Shown piece by piece: positions 12,982-26,400 of a stretch of DNA of 62,000 bases; position 1 is the first letter of the stretch; the number at the start of each line of letters is the position of its first letter. Position numbers and translations under genes: made by a program. The DNA is taken from NCBI RefSeq assembly GCF_001039355.2, contig NW_019774181.1:79000-140999 (forward strand), written 5' to 3'. The stretch comes from Lingula anatina. Its lineage: Eukaryota; Brachiopoda; Lingulata; Lingulida; Lingulidae. Below the pieces are notes generated by a model that saw nothing but the letters and a program-made list of their open reading frames with translations, had not been told where the DNA came from and searched no databases.

Positions 12982-14055
12982 ATGTGTCATATTGATTTGA
13001 ATATTGTTCTTTGTGACATTATGAAGTTTAGTAGGGGTAAAAAATTAGTTTTAAAACAATAACGGCGCTAATTCTACCTAAGCTTGACAAACAAAATACT
13101 TGGGCAACAAAAACGGTTATTGCAAACAGCTCCCTGGCAACAATCGATTGTGACTATGAGCCGAAGGCGGGCATTGACTTCTGTATACGTTGATCAGGCA
13201 AATTGGTTTCCTATGTACTCGGAAATCGTCTATAAAGTCCCCATTCAAAACGGTGCTCATTAGTCTACGTATCTTATATTCAAAGAATGAAAAACAATTT
13301 CTAAAAGTGGAACAGATAATTTTTTTAAAGAATAACATTTTTTAAGATATGAAAATCCAGAAGCATAAATGCTTCGGAACCCAGTGGTGATAAATCCAAA
13401 TCAGTTTTCATTAGCGAGTCGATTTTCATTTTACCAATTTTCAAAATATACCGGCTTTCCGGCATATTCAACTTGTCTGTAGGATTTTCTAAGCATATTA
13501 TTATTATAGATTTTGACCACTGATTTGTTGGAAATATCTAGGGCCTTGTTTAAGAAGCTCTGCTCTCCCCAAATTTATTCACAATCTCGTGTATATTGAC
13601 ATATTTTGATTCTGCCAATAGTTCTTGTTTTATTCTACTTTTGTTCTATTTGTCACATAAACGTTGGGAATTTTCACAATTAATTATTATACATTAGTAT
13701 TTGTCTAATCTGTCAGGCTCTCACAGATAACGTCACAGGTGATTGAATTGTGACGTCAGTTCACCTTTGGGGCAGTATGAATCAAAAATAAATGTATACT
13801 ATCCTTATTTACTCATATTGACCGTCCTGATCAATGCGTTTTTGTATTCAGATCTCGAAGTTACGTAATATCTTTCTTAAGTAGTATATAGCTAAAGACA
13901 CAGGTACTTGGTCATCGACTCGACTGTTTCGAAAAACTGAATGACCAGCGTCTGGAGTTAATCCGACTATCCCACTCCTGATTTTGGCACCTTAAGAAGC
14001 CGATGAACTGCGATATTTACCTATTATCTAACCTTCAAAACAAACACAAGAAATC
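12982..14055. other. Intergenic region upstream of the PAN/AbfB gene
   Basis: No supported gene. It contains a perfect TGACGTCA (CRE-type) octamer at about 13752-13759, roughly 300 bases before the ATG at 14056, and no clear TATA box. Short open frames on the minus strand (for example 13338-13117) lack any recognisable motif. Confidence 0.5.
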
Positions 14056-14389
14056 ATGGTAGCTTCCCGGGATATTCTTAGCAGGTGTTTGGTCAGCGTA
14101 TTGGTCATCGTCCTCTTCGACCATGCACAGGTTACTATATCAGCCTGGACGGCCAGACAGCCTGAACACTGTCACGCCTCTTCTCGACTGACCAATTCCA
14201 CCCTGAGCCAGCACTTAGTACACGCCAGTTCAGAATGCCTTCTGAAATGTGCCGAGACTCCCTCGTGTAAAGCATTCAATCTCGAGGCCGGAACCGTCAG
14301 CGCGGCCTGTGAGTTGTGTTCGGTGACAACGGACCGCCGTGGAAATAACTTGGTGTTCCAGGAGGGATATAACTACTATGAGATGGCAC

Positions 14390-14436
<47 letters not shown>

Positions 14437-16994
14437 GGAAGTAGAATCATCTTCACCATCTCATCAATTTTAACAACAAATAACAAAAATGCCTGTCAGA
14501 ATCATAAGGCAGAAACCATTATTGTTGTAGACAAAAAGGATAACCAGTACATCAAAACTGAAGAAAAAATTGCACAAACTGCAAATTGACTGCGAAAATT
14601 TGTTGTATTTTTGAAAAAAATCTTAGATTTGTGGATTCTCATAACATGAATCATTAACAACGTCTCCTACTGCCACGCGACGCATAACGCTCCCAAACTT
14701 TGGCACATACTTTATTTCCAGTCATGCAACTCTAAACGTACTGCTTGTGTGTGATGGTTTAAATGCTTTTAGAATCAAAACCATCACATTTATTTATTTA
14801 TTTATTTATTTATACATATACTTATTGCATATTTCTCTTTGTATCAGGGTGACGTCGATGCTGGACACTGTGAGATGGCCGGTGCTAGTTACGGTAAGTT
14901 GACAGGTAAACGGAAGATATAAGAAAAAGTTCCATTGGTGACATGTCCTTGATTACTGTACGACAACTTTATCTTGAAATTTTACGTTCGGATTCAGCGA
15001 TTCCGCTAGATGTCGATCACTGAATGTTACTTTTATCTCATTTTTATGATTTGTCTTTTTGAATTTACGTTCTTTGGAACCGGAATACATGCCCGACTTT
15101 TAAATACAAAGACCATGCAGTAAGTACATGCACGTGTACTCCCATATGTATAAAACATGCCTGCTGATTGACAGTTGCTCATTAATCTTTATTCTTACTG
15201 TTTCAGAATACTTGATGACAAACGTGCAACTCGAATCCAAACGTTCTCCAGGATATTACGTCACATATGACGTCAATGATGGTAACAAAGCCAAGTTTGT
15301 GACGGGATATGGTTCATCTCGGCTGGACATATTGTCACCAGGTCTTACTGGAGAGAAAGGGACAGTTTCTCTGGAAATTAACGGCCAACCAGGTAATCTT
15401 CTCTCACCTGTATACATCAACCTGTAGGCCTATTGCAGGTAACAACTCGATATTGTGTTTTGGTCCTTTTTGGTCCGCGTTGTCGATGCAAAATGACCTT
15501 TATAAAATATACTAGTCTCATGCCATACATTTTGTGAATTACTAGAATTTTTTGTTTTGTTTTGTTATATTTAGGCATCGTGCTCATTTTGCCCCTAGTT
15601 TTAACTTGTTCCATAAGCTCATTTTGTCTTATTTTCTTTTTCTGTCCAAGGCTTTTACTTTCGTTACCGCAAAGATACACATGACCTTGAACTTTGGGGT
15701 CAAGGTCACACCACGCATGCGCCTGACACTGTGTACCGGGACTCCACCTTCCGGCTGTGGAGTTCTCCTTGGTATCAAAGATATCATGCTCTGGAGTCTG
15801 TCGATCACCCGGGAAGATATCTTGCTGATGTTGACCACCGTTTGATAATTGCCGCCCAGGACAACGGAACCGATGAATATGCAACTGCCGCCTCCTTTAT
15901 GATTGGTTAGTGCTTGTCACGTGATTTTTTTCTGTATACGTAATTGGTTGATGATTTCAATGCAGATATTTTGATTTGACAATTGTTAAATATTTTGATT
16001 TGACAATTTTGATTTTTAGTCAAGTGTTTATCAAAAATGCGAAATAGTTTTGCAGTGCAACAGATAAACTGCATGCTGAATATATTAACAGACTGTACGA
16101 AATGTAAATATTTCAAGAACTGATTTATTTAATTATCACGTTTATTTATTTATTTATTTATTTATTTATTGTTTTCAGGTCAGTACACAGGAACACCAAT
16201 CACATATCTCCGTACTGAGGTGGAGATTCAGTCAATCAATTTTCAAACTTTTCGGTTAACCTATCAATCCAACAACCAGGGATCTCTTATCAATGGGGAC
16301 ACGAAGAGATTTAACATATTAACCCCCGGTTTGACAGGTAATTTCGTTTATATATAATTCCTTATTAAAATGCTATGTCCACAAAAAGAAAAAAAAAGAA
16401 ATTCCCCATAATACGTTTAAACAAACATTGCCTTATTTTGGTAAAGAGAAATGTATTTTTGTCGTGCAACTTGTGCAAGTGAACTTCAGTTACGCGGTAT
16501 GTAATCATACTGAGACAGAGACAGAGATATAATTTCGACATAATATCTGTTTGTCGGCTGCCAACTAGGTGAATTTTTAGTAATTTTATTATGGGCACTC
16601 TCAAAGTTGGCATTTCAACAGAATGTATGATGTCTTCCTCATATTTAACAATACAGTACCATAAACCCTTACAAACTTTTTAACGTTGCGCCCACCAGGT
16701 GAGGCTGGCACCATATCTATTGAATCCGTAGCCAAGCCAGGTTGGTACTTCATCTACCTCGGGGAGAGCAGTTACTACGTGGATCTCGTAGACAGTACGG
16801 ACCACCCGAATATCGCAGACGAGGTCTTCAACCAAAGAGCCACTTATTTTATCCGCCATGACGTTCACACAGTTGGATGGTTTGCATTCGAATCTGCCGC
16901 GTTGCCCGGGTACTATCTACGTCACGCGGGGTACCGGATGTATCTCCATGCCAACGTGAAAAGCAGTGCAGATGCACAGTTTCGATGGTATTAG
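14056..16994 (+). CDS. Secreted PAN-like plus two AbfB-like (CBM42-type) domain protein
   Basis: Exons inferred: 14056-14389, 14848-14893, 15207-15392, 15651-15905, 16179-16337, 16699-16994 (stop TAG). The ATG opens a signal peptide (CLVSVLVIVLFDHAQVTISA) followed by a Cys-rich segment (ECLLKCAETPSCKAFN) ending in YNYYEM, the typical end of a PAN/Apple domain. Two tandem repeats of about 140 residues follow, each with a 'LSPGLTG/LTPGLTG' box, a 'PGFYFRYRKD/PGWYFIYLG' strand, a 'DSTFRLW/NQRATYFIRH' segment and 'ALESVDHPGRYL/FAFESAALPGYYLRH'. These are the repeats of AbfB beta-trefoils, which bind arabinose-containing sugars in fungal enzymes. No catalytic domain is seen, so a secreted lectin-like role is inferred. 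All joins keep phase except exon 1 to exon 2: the only nearby GT (14390) would bring a TGA into frame, so a microexon, another donor or a sequence error must be present there. Confidence 0.75.
14391..14436. repeat. (ATT)n microsatellite abutting the exon 1 donor
   Basis: About 15 ATT units start directly inside the candidate donor (CAC|GTATTATT) of the PAN/AbfB gene. The frame stays open through it as poly-isoleucine, which makes the apparent first ORF too long (to 14589). Confidence 0.9.
16138..16171. repeat. (TTTA)n tract upstream of an exon acceptor
   Basis: Eight TTTA units occupy the polypyrimidine region of the acceptor at 16177-16178 (GTTTTCAG) in the PAN/AbfB gene. Confidence 0.9.
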
Positions 16995-17960
16995 TTCGTA
17001 GGGCTGTTTCTAGCTGTTTAGGAAAAATCATCCGAGTTATTTGATAAATTTGATTTTTGGCAAAAAATCTGTGTACATGATGCCGACTGGCATGAATGGC
17101 ATCTTCTTGCAAGATAACTATCTAATTTTAGATAAATGATTTCAATTGTATTTTGAAAAGTCTTAGTGAAAAGTGACGTATTTTTGGATAAAGCCAGTTT
17201 TGTAACGAAATTTAGATTTTTTTATCCAAAATTCATACGAGTATGCCACACGTGCGATTTAATGTTTTTTTTTTTTTTTAATTCACTATGCTAAACATGT
17301 TTACTGTTTTAACAGCATACATGTATAGCGGGAAAACAATAATTTCGGCAAATCGAATGCTTAATGTGTCTGCGCCAGAACTATTTCTACACAATCAAGT
17401 TTCTTTAAATATATGTCCAGCCTCCGTAAATATTGCAGATGTTGACATTGTTGCCAATATTGACAATGTCCAGTCTATATATTTGTACAGAGTCGCGGTA
17501 TGTGACACACAGCGTGGGACAGCAGCATAAGGTATTGACCTGCAAAGACCAGATCGAAGACGTCCAAACAGAAGTTGACCTTGATACATGTACTAAAGAT
17601 GAACGTCTAGCGGCAAATGTCAGCCAAAATCGCCCCCGATCCCTGGAAACGCACCATTATTGTCACAGCTGGAAACTCAGAAGTACATGGATGCTGGTTT
17701 ACATGTGTGAATTTCTAGCGACTTCTGAAACTCAGGTTGTTATTAGAATCGGCAGCGGCAAGCGGGCAATAGTGGCGAGTTTCCAGTGTCCTCTGAAATT
17801 ATCCAAACTCAGGGTGACCAACATATGCAGGGATGACACTGTCATTTGGTGAAAAGGTCGGAAAATATGGCTATAGACTCAATGGAAACACCTAGGCCAA
17901 TTATATTTTTTGCTCCCAAGAGGTTGGCAATCCGCCGATTCTCGGGAAAAAACTTATCCC

Positions 17961-18031
<71 letters not shown>

Positions 18032-18662
18032 TGAAAACGAAACATTGCACGGTATCAGCAAGGCATATACCATGAAAAAACCAACTTCAATCAAATAAAT
18101 TTATTCACTGTGGTGTGAGATAACACTGGTGAACAGGATGGTGGTATGACGTCATCAAAACCCTGACGTTGTCTACTTTACGTCATTAAATTATATTAAC
18201 GGATTATATTTGTCGGTATAACGCCAAAATATCAATAATATATCCCTATTACGTCATAATAATAATAATAATAACGTGAATGCGAGGAGCGAGGTTTGTA
18301 CAAGGATGACGATATGTAATTATATATATTCCATAGTCGGCCATGAATACTTTCATATTCTCCAAGATTGTTTCTTAAACATTGACAAAAGAACGCAAGT
18401 TTTGTTAGCCATTCCCTCTCATACTGGGTTATCCAGCGAGGCTCTCAAACAATAACAAACAGACCAACCGCCACCTGCATCGCATTCCGCCACTGTCAAG
18501 TCACGTTTGCAGTGGCAAAGTGACACAACCGAACTGAAAAGTTCCGTTCCACGGGAAGGTTAGAAGGGGCTTGGGGTCGATCATGTACATACGTCAATTG
18601 GGTTAGGTTTTTTAGTCCCAGTGAAAGAAAAATAATGTGTGGTTCCCAATATGAGACACATA
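16995..18662. other. Intergenic region between convergent genes
   Basis: No supported gene. A 139-codon open frame (17433-17852, +) has no signal peptide, domain or repeat I recognise and is probably chance. A pure (TA)n tract lies at about 17964-18027. A TTTATT at 18106-18111 reads AATAAA on the minus strand and could end the minus-strand gene at 18663. Confidence 0.6.
17964..18027. repeat. (TA)n microsatellite
   Basis: About 32 uninterrupted TA dinucleotides. Confidence 0.97.
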
Positions 18663-19462
18663 TCAACCCTTGTATTGGACACAATCATCGTAGGCAAGAA
18701 GTCCTATAACTTGGCACCCGTCTGCGCCTCCGAGTTTCATGCCAACGTTACCAACTCCTCTCAGTGGATCGTGTTTTGGATTGACGTCAGGTAGCGCTCC
18801 TAATAATTGAACCTGGCAAGACGCGCCGGTGTCGAATTCTGCTACTGCGTAGGACCATACTCCCGGTGACGTGGGCTTGTGCGACATCACGTGATACTTT
18901 TTGAAGTCTGGAAAAAAAACAAATAATGTGATGAGTAGTATTTAGTCAATGTGTATAACTTAAACCACATTTGATGACGCACCTCGTGCTGCTGTTAAAA
19001 TTTGGTCAAATCATGTTGGCAATAAATAATGATGAGTACATGCGACACCTTCATATCATTTAAAATCTAAAACCCCTAGCGACCATGAACTCATAAATAT
19101 GCAATTTATTTCACTATTACTAACATTGAAAATATCTGATTTTTTATTTATTTATTGTCATTATTTACACTTAACCCAATATAAAATATTGTTGGTTATT
19201 TTACGAATCTGGTTCATCTGAAAATTACTAATATGTGTACATTGATGGGCTTAAAAAGAAATGCAGATGTATAATAACAAGCACTGCACAGCAATGGGGA
19301 GTAGAAGATAAGATACAGGCACATCATATAAGGGAACATCTTCGGGATTATATATGTTTTGACAGGTACATACCCCCTGTACATAGGAACGTTTCTCTCA
19401 TCTCCATTAACACAAAATTATATGTACGACAGGTGTGTAGACAAAACACGCCGTTATTAGCT

Positions 19463-19508
<46 letters not shown>

Positions 19509-22500
19509 CACACACACACACACAAGGCAAAAGATTCAACTTCGTTAATAGACAATGCGAGTGGCTAAGTAGAAGTAGAAATAGAACGGAAAAGAGGGTG
19601 AAATAAAGTTACACAAGTTTTTTTTGTGTGTGTGTGGAGATGCACAGTGAATGAATTCCTCTGTGTTGTTAGCCGACACACAAAAACATGTTAATTTCCG
19701 TCTCGTGTACAAGTGCATGGCTGCTTTGTAAGGAGACCTTTTTTTCTTTTAATCTGTCGGATAACTTAGTTTTGCTGCAATTAGTCTGTTAAAAGAAGTT
19801 TTCCCCTTGCTTTTCATGGTTTTATATTTTCTTACTCCTGTATCTATTGATTGTTGTTGCTGCTTCATAGTATTTTTTTTTATTAAAGGAAAATATATGA
19901 ACTACAACAATATCATATAGTCGAAAGGCGTGTATGTCTTGCTTGCTACAGTGTACAAAGCTGTGCGTCCCAGCCGAGGTTTGTTGTTGAGAACACTGGA
20001 TAATGTTTTTTCAGTCTCACCTACGGTGCAACACTTTCACACCTGTCCATCGTTATGTACTTACGTGACAAGCAGACATATTTCCAGTTAATTGCCTGGC
20101 AAATTTAGACATCCGACGCCTCACGGTCGACTAGCTCCCTTCCTTACGTATATCCAACATCTTATCTGCTTCTTGACGTGGACCAGGTAATAGATTTGGG
20201 AACGTAGATATACTGATAGATTTGCTGTTTGCATTTAGAGATGTGTTTTTTATTATTTTTTTTATTTTATTTATTTATTTATTTATTTTTGGGTTTTTTT
20301 TATTGTTTTTGTATTTTTTTTTGTTTTACTTTAAAGTTTTCATGCGTAAATTTGTAAATAATTCCGCAAGGCGTTGCTGCAATTAAACTGCCTGTGTTAT
20401 TAACTTATTTAATTAATTAATCTGATCAACTGATTTAACAGATTTACGGAGACTGAAATACATATGCCGACAGTAGCTACAACATTACTACACCCCTCCA
20501 CATGTGATGACTTTAAGTGTAAGCAATATGGCTATGTCTTCCGGGTAACATAATGAAACCGCATGGTGTGTTTTACGCAAAGTTTGTATATTTTTACGAC
20601 CACTGTATGTCGAACTGGGTCGTTTGATTGGATTGCTTCGATGTTTTTGAAAGGTTTCGATCGAAGCCTTTGATAATAATCAAAAGAAAATAGCAGCCTT
20701 AGCTTCTAGCAATGAGGTCGTCTAAATTAAATTCAAAACCGTTTTCAGATTGCTTTCTGCGTATGGTCCCATTTTGTATCGGTAACCCTAGGTAATTGAA
20801 ATATTTATACCCTAATACTCTCGTCTAGAGAAAAGAAAGAAACCGGTTTAAGGAACATTCTATTTGTTCTTTTGTTTAGTATATTCAGGAATTAAGATTC
20901 ACAAACAAAGTATTTGTTTTCTTCATGTCTGAATAATTCTGGACACTGTTTCGTTTCTGAAAAGGGGCCAAACAACAATCTTTACTTCTTCATACCTTTT
21001 TATGGCAAGTATTTGCAAAGATATAAGGGTTAACAAAAATTGAAATGTACATATATTCCATAGCTGCCAAAACGTAACCGAGGCCTTAAACAACCACTAA
21101 TTAGGCATAGTTTGAATGCCTTCTTCAAGCGCTCATCCTAACCCAAGCATTCTGCACAGCTCTCACACCTGCCTTTCACGATGCTACCAAGGCTTCCAGT
21201 AAAGGAACCGTCATTTTTCCTTTAATCTATGACTAAAACCTTCCCCATAATCACAAATATACTCCTCAGATGTCAGCTAGGGTATACGCGTCTACCACGA
21301 CATAAAGCTTAGGCCGCCGTATATATAACAAGGAACGGAACTGTAGAAGCAGGGGCTGGCACGTGCCGATTGAAGAGGGCTCTCGTTACCGGCAGGGGTG
21401 CAGCTTACGCTGCGAACACAACTTCTACCTATTCCTTCGTGCCGTGAATTCTTGGGGTTTCTGTCGGTTTTGGTAGAACCTTTATGGACGCCAAAGCTAT
21501 GTTATTTATCGCTTTGCATACCGTTTTGCGATATGATCGGGCAAACAGATCCACCAGTGAAAAGAAATAGAGTAAGGCAATGATAAGAAAATAGCACTTA
21601 CGGGGCTTTTACACCTGAAGCGGTATTTAATCAAATTAAGTTTGGAACGCCATAATTTTGTCGTTTCCGTTGATTTAATTACGTTGTAAATCGTACTACT
21701 ACTACTGCACTTTCAAACGAATTACTTTTCTTGAGACGAAATAGGGGAAGCAGATCCTTGCCTGATATTTATGCCTATTGCGCTGAAATATTTATTTCAG
21801 CAAGGTGTTAAAAGAAAGTGTAACAAACCAGTCTCTGAAAAAAATCAATGTTAATACATTTTGGGCAATTTGGGACGATAGTTTGTTGTTTGTTTCGAGT
21901 CAAACGATGCTCACGTCAGTTTTAGATAAAACTGAAGGATATGATCCGTTTCATATGGCAATTGTTTGATAATTCGAGTTAAAAATTGATCAGCTATGCT
22001 AACGTGCACGATATAGATATATTAATAGTTTAACTTTAATAAATAAACGTTTAGTATATCTTTGTAATTCCAATTACTTAAGATACTTCATATAATCTTA
22101 TTAAACAAGATCGACCTATCATATATTTTGGCACCACACTTTACATCACTTTAACGGTAATGCCATAATTCGGAATTGAAACCGCGTGTAAATAATTGAT
22201 AGATATATTTATACATCAACCTGTTTATACACCTAACCTTCTTGTCCAGTATTTATTTGAACTGTGCAGATACAACAATCTTACTTTAATCTTAACCAGG
22301 TAGGACGCTTGTAAATGTTTCCTCCACTTGGTTATATAAACGTCCGTGTTACGAAATTAAGAGATAATCTATATTAACATCAAAGCAGGTGGTTGAGGAA
22401 CACGGTGCCTACTTAATGTATACAAAGTAAATTGACTGAGAGTCGAAAGCTTGGTTTTTGTGATGTGTATGTTTAATATTCCGGTTATCCAACATAAAGC

Positions 22501-23423
22501 AGCTCAGCTGTAGAGGGATGGGTCAGCTATTTTAAGCGGTTTCGATAAACCCAATTAAAATTGCTTAACACAACGCCATGCCAGTGTTGTTTAACATAAC
22601 CATACTTTTTCAATCAGATCTGGATACATCATTGCGAGATGACAGCTTTGACAGGGTGTGGATAGAAATATACCAAAATACCATTCAGTTAGCATTCTAT
22701 GTCAGCAATGAACCACCTTTTAAACTGTAAACGCAACAGTTGGGCACTTTCATTGTGTTCATCACAGTGTAATAAACCCTCCTATATTTGTACATAATTT
22801 TGCTACAGGTAATTTACCTATTATCAACACAGCACAGCGTTAGAGGCATGCTGGGACGTCGGTGTAAGTACAGCTTTCAAACTGATGAAATAACGTACCA
22901 GAAGATGATGAAATGCCAAAATATCAGCCCCACTGTACAAACATGTATATTTACATGTATAGTCACATCTATTTATTTATTGTGTGAATCGTACGTATGG
23001 TACTCAATGAACATAACGGTGATAAATGTTTGGAAATTCGATTGTTTTTTGTGTATTGTAATTGTCCATTATTGTAGTTACGTTGGGAAGAACTACTGTA
23101 AATTGGTTTGAAAATAGGAAGTTGTAAATCTAGCAGTGGCGCATGAAAGATTGTTCATGTAAATAGGAGAATTTAGTAAATGTAAAAAGCACCATTGGTC
23201 AAAAAGACACGAAATATAGATCATTAAGTTTGAATACATAAAGCCGTTAAGGGTTATACTAAGTTGGTCAGTAAAATGCTTAAAATTCTTTCGTGAAATG
23301 AGTCATTAGTTTAGTGAAACTCTATATGTGTATATATTAGGTCCTACCTGCCGGTTTGTCCTCACTGTTCACGTTGGGCACTCTCTCCCATTTCGATTCA
23401 TCCAAATAATCCATCAACTCCAT
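18663..23423 (-). CDS. Small two-exon gene of unknown family, about 106 residues
   Basis: Exon A is 23423-23348: ATG, then MELMDYLDESKWERVP, 25 codons plus one base, donor GCAG|GTAGGA. Exon B is 18907-18663: acceptor TTTTTTTTCCAG|ACTTC, ending in a stop. The split codon joins cleanly (G+AC, Asp) and the frame then runs through DFKKYHVMSHKPTSPGVWSY, EFDTGASCQVQLLGAL and a C-terminal GGADGCQVIGLLAYDDCVQ. The intron would be about 4.4 kb and could hide further exons. The product has an acidic start, no signal peptide and no membrane segment, four cysteines in the second half, and many Gly and Val residues suggestive of a beta-rich fold. I do not recognise the family. TTTCAG just before the ATG hints at an upstream 5' UTR exon. 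Confidence 0.5.
19465..19524. repeat. (CT)n then (CA)n microsatellite
   Basis: About 40 bases of CT repeats run into AAACACACACACACACAC, inside the long intron of the minus-strand gene. Confidence 0.95.
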
Positions 23424-26400
23424 ACTGACTATTTAGGAAATGCTGAAAGAAAAAAGCGAAATGTTCTTAATGGTTTTCTAACTCACTAACTTCGTTTATG
23501 AGTCATAACACGTGGGTTAATGGGTTGGCTTCCAGGTATGGAAGTTAATTTGTGAAGTGTTATATGATTCACGCTAAGGCTTAAATTGCTGGTAAACATA
23601 TAGACTTTTAACAACCTCCGTTATAATTATTGGTAAAGAAGCATGGTCTTAATGACATTTCCCTTGTACAAGGAGATGGCATGTGATTTTAAAATTTTCT
23701 AATATACGATCCCTAAAAGATAATAAAATAGGAATACCATGCTCAACTTGCTTATCACATCAGTTCTAAATTAATAAGGATCCAGCCAAATCTCTTGGAT
23801 GCCCGAGACCTGCTTAAAGACTTAACTTTATTATGTATTAAACGTAAAAGTGTACTTAAATTTGGTTAACTTATTATAAAACGTGAGACATTAACGCTTT
23901 CCGTAAAACATGCAATATTGAATACGGCTAATTCGTCTTGGGTCATGTTAAACATTTTCGACCCAAGAGACTTTGACATGCAGTGCCCAATAAGCGGTTC
24001 ATTCACCTAATAAAGTTTTGTTTTTGCTCCAGCAAATTTGCAAATTTGTCAAATTATATCCCACATTCAAGATCCTTGCCAGCAATTTCACCTAGTATTT
24101 GAACCCAAGCGAAAATAGGTTAGCGATGCCGTTCTGAAAAGCAGGACTCCAATTGATTACAAAAAACTGATTTCCTACTGCTTCGCAAACACCTCGATGT
24201 ACGTGCCACAGTTATCTTTACCATAGGACATCTGTTGCCTATGTCTGGCTGGGGTTTATCATCTCCGGCATCGAATGGCCAGCGGTCAAGATATTATAAA
24301 TCGGATAAATGCATTTTTTTACGTACATGGTTATGTAGAAGTGGTCAAACCCAAAATCTATGGCACGTTCCACCTTACGGACACTGTTACTACATCACAG
24401 CAGGCAACGGATATTTTTGAATGCTGCTAAAAAGATTACGCCTTCCGAATGGCCGAAACACGCGCCACCAGCACGCCAACACAGAGGGACGCAGGGTCCG
24501 GTTTCGTCGCCAACAGCGGGAGCTTGTATGATCTTAAGTGAAGCTTGATTGCATGAAAATCGCAATAACCATGGGCACCGAAAACATCAAAAGGTATACT
24601 AAAACAAATAGCCTCACTCCCCAGAAAACAAACATTAGCTTAAAGTCAAAAAGTTTCTGAAAATAGATTAACATTTTGATACTGACGGACAAAATAAAAA
24701 GCCAATAGGTTAGAACATGCCAAGCCAATCGATCTATATCTTCGAATTATCATAAGAGTTGATTTTTCTTTGATGACCCAGGGAACCGCATCAATCATTT
24801 TTCTAAGCAGCTCTTCCAGAAACTAAAATATATAGCTCATCAATACTCAGCACGGGCCCTTAAGCCAGATTCCTTTGGAGCAAATGATGTATAACCCCTG
24901 CAATGTACACGTATACGGATTCGGGGCCATTATAAAGCTAATATGAGGACCCTAACAAGCGCATAAGTGTCAGTAATAGTATAAAGAAGGACCAGGTGAA
25001 GAAGCACCCGGTGAACTTCGCAGTTGGTTTTTTATTAACTTTAGATTCTGGTAATTTTGGCAGAAAACATCAGTGTTTGAACAGCGTTTGTAGACAGCCG
25101 CAGAGTACATGGGAGGAAAGGTCCCGACTCTTCCACACACGCGTTTCTTTGAATTTGGAAACAGAACCCGGCAGTCTGGTACGTGTATAAGAAAGCGGCT
25201 TAGTTTGCATTCGATAAATTGTACAGCAATGCATACCGGGGAGCCAATGATTTTTGTGTTTTGTGAAAATCTGATCTGCTGAATTTCAGTTCACACTAGT
25301 GCTTTAATGTGTGCTGTGAATAAGCATTTGAATAGATGTATAGTGATCATTCCAAGCAAAAGCGAGCGTTTAAGCCGGAACTCACAGGTATCAGTATTTC
25401 CCTAGTTTCATGCATTTAATAAAAGACAGTTGAATGACGATTTATTTTTCAAATCCAAAATCCAATTGAACTGTTTGAATCAGATCACGCAAGATGGCAA
25501 TTTAACATACATGTAGTCGCCAGTGTGCCACGTGTGAATTCATAAACATATCAGAGAAAATATCGGTTACCGGGTGTGTGTCAAACCTAATGCAATGGTA
25601 CATATACACAAAACGAAACCATGGTAAACCTTCAAAACAACACAACATAAGCAACCTTATGACTCTTCCTCTGCTACAACATCATCATCACCAGTGCAGA
25701 ATAAACCATCTGAGATATAAATAAATAACATTTTGGCACCGATGTACGCCCATCCATCTGTCTTTTTTCAAGGTGTTTCATAGTTTACATATTATGGAAT
25801 GGTGCCGTGGCTGAGGCAAGCTGCAGTCTATGAAAGTATGCAGGCATGGTTTTTGCGTGGTTTTCTATTTAAGACATCCTTCAGAAACGAACTGTAAACA
25901 TTATTCAAAAAGAATGAAATGGATGGCGAAAGGCGCCCAATGGCCGCCCCGTGTTCCAGCTATTACATAAAACTAAACCTCTGTTATTATCAAACTTCTG
26001 ATAATAAGGATAAATCCCTAGTCTTTCCTTAACCTTAACCCCAGGGTGTCTGAGATAAGACGCACGATAAGACAGACCGACGATGAAGCGTTACCTGTTC
26101 TTGATGGACGTCCGTTACATGATGCAACGCCGCGTTTCAAGCTACACAGGTGGACAAAAGTTTGGTAACACCAAGTTAAAACTGATGTTTCTATATTTCA
26201 AAACAATACATGCCTTGTCTTTATCCAATTTTTTGCGTGCACCAAATTTGGCGCATGGTCAATTTGACAAAGATAAATAACATTAAATATCGAAAAAAAA
26301 CAATCCACCGGATTTCCATTTGGCGGTACATGGTATACCACTTCTTCGGTGGCTGTTTTCGGCTTTGATAAGAGTACAGCATTTCCGTACTATAAACATA

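Noticed and set aside
14390-14589. Extension of the PAN/AbfB first exon through poly-isoleucine
   Set aside because: It is read-through of an (ATT)n microsatellite beyond the donor, and the sequence after it is not protein-like.
17433-17852. 139-codon plus-strand open frame
   Set aside because: No motif, signal or splice partner; chance length in a non-coding stretch.
22788-23111. 107-codon hydrophobic plus-strand open frame
   Set aside because: No recognisable family, AT-driven composition, overlaps the intron of the minus-strand gene.
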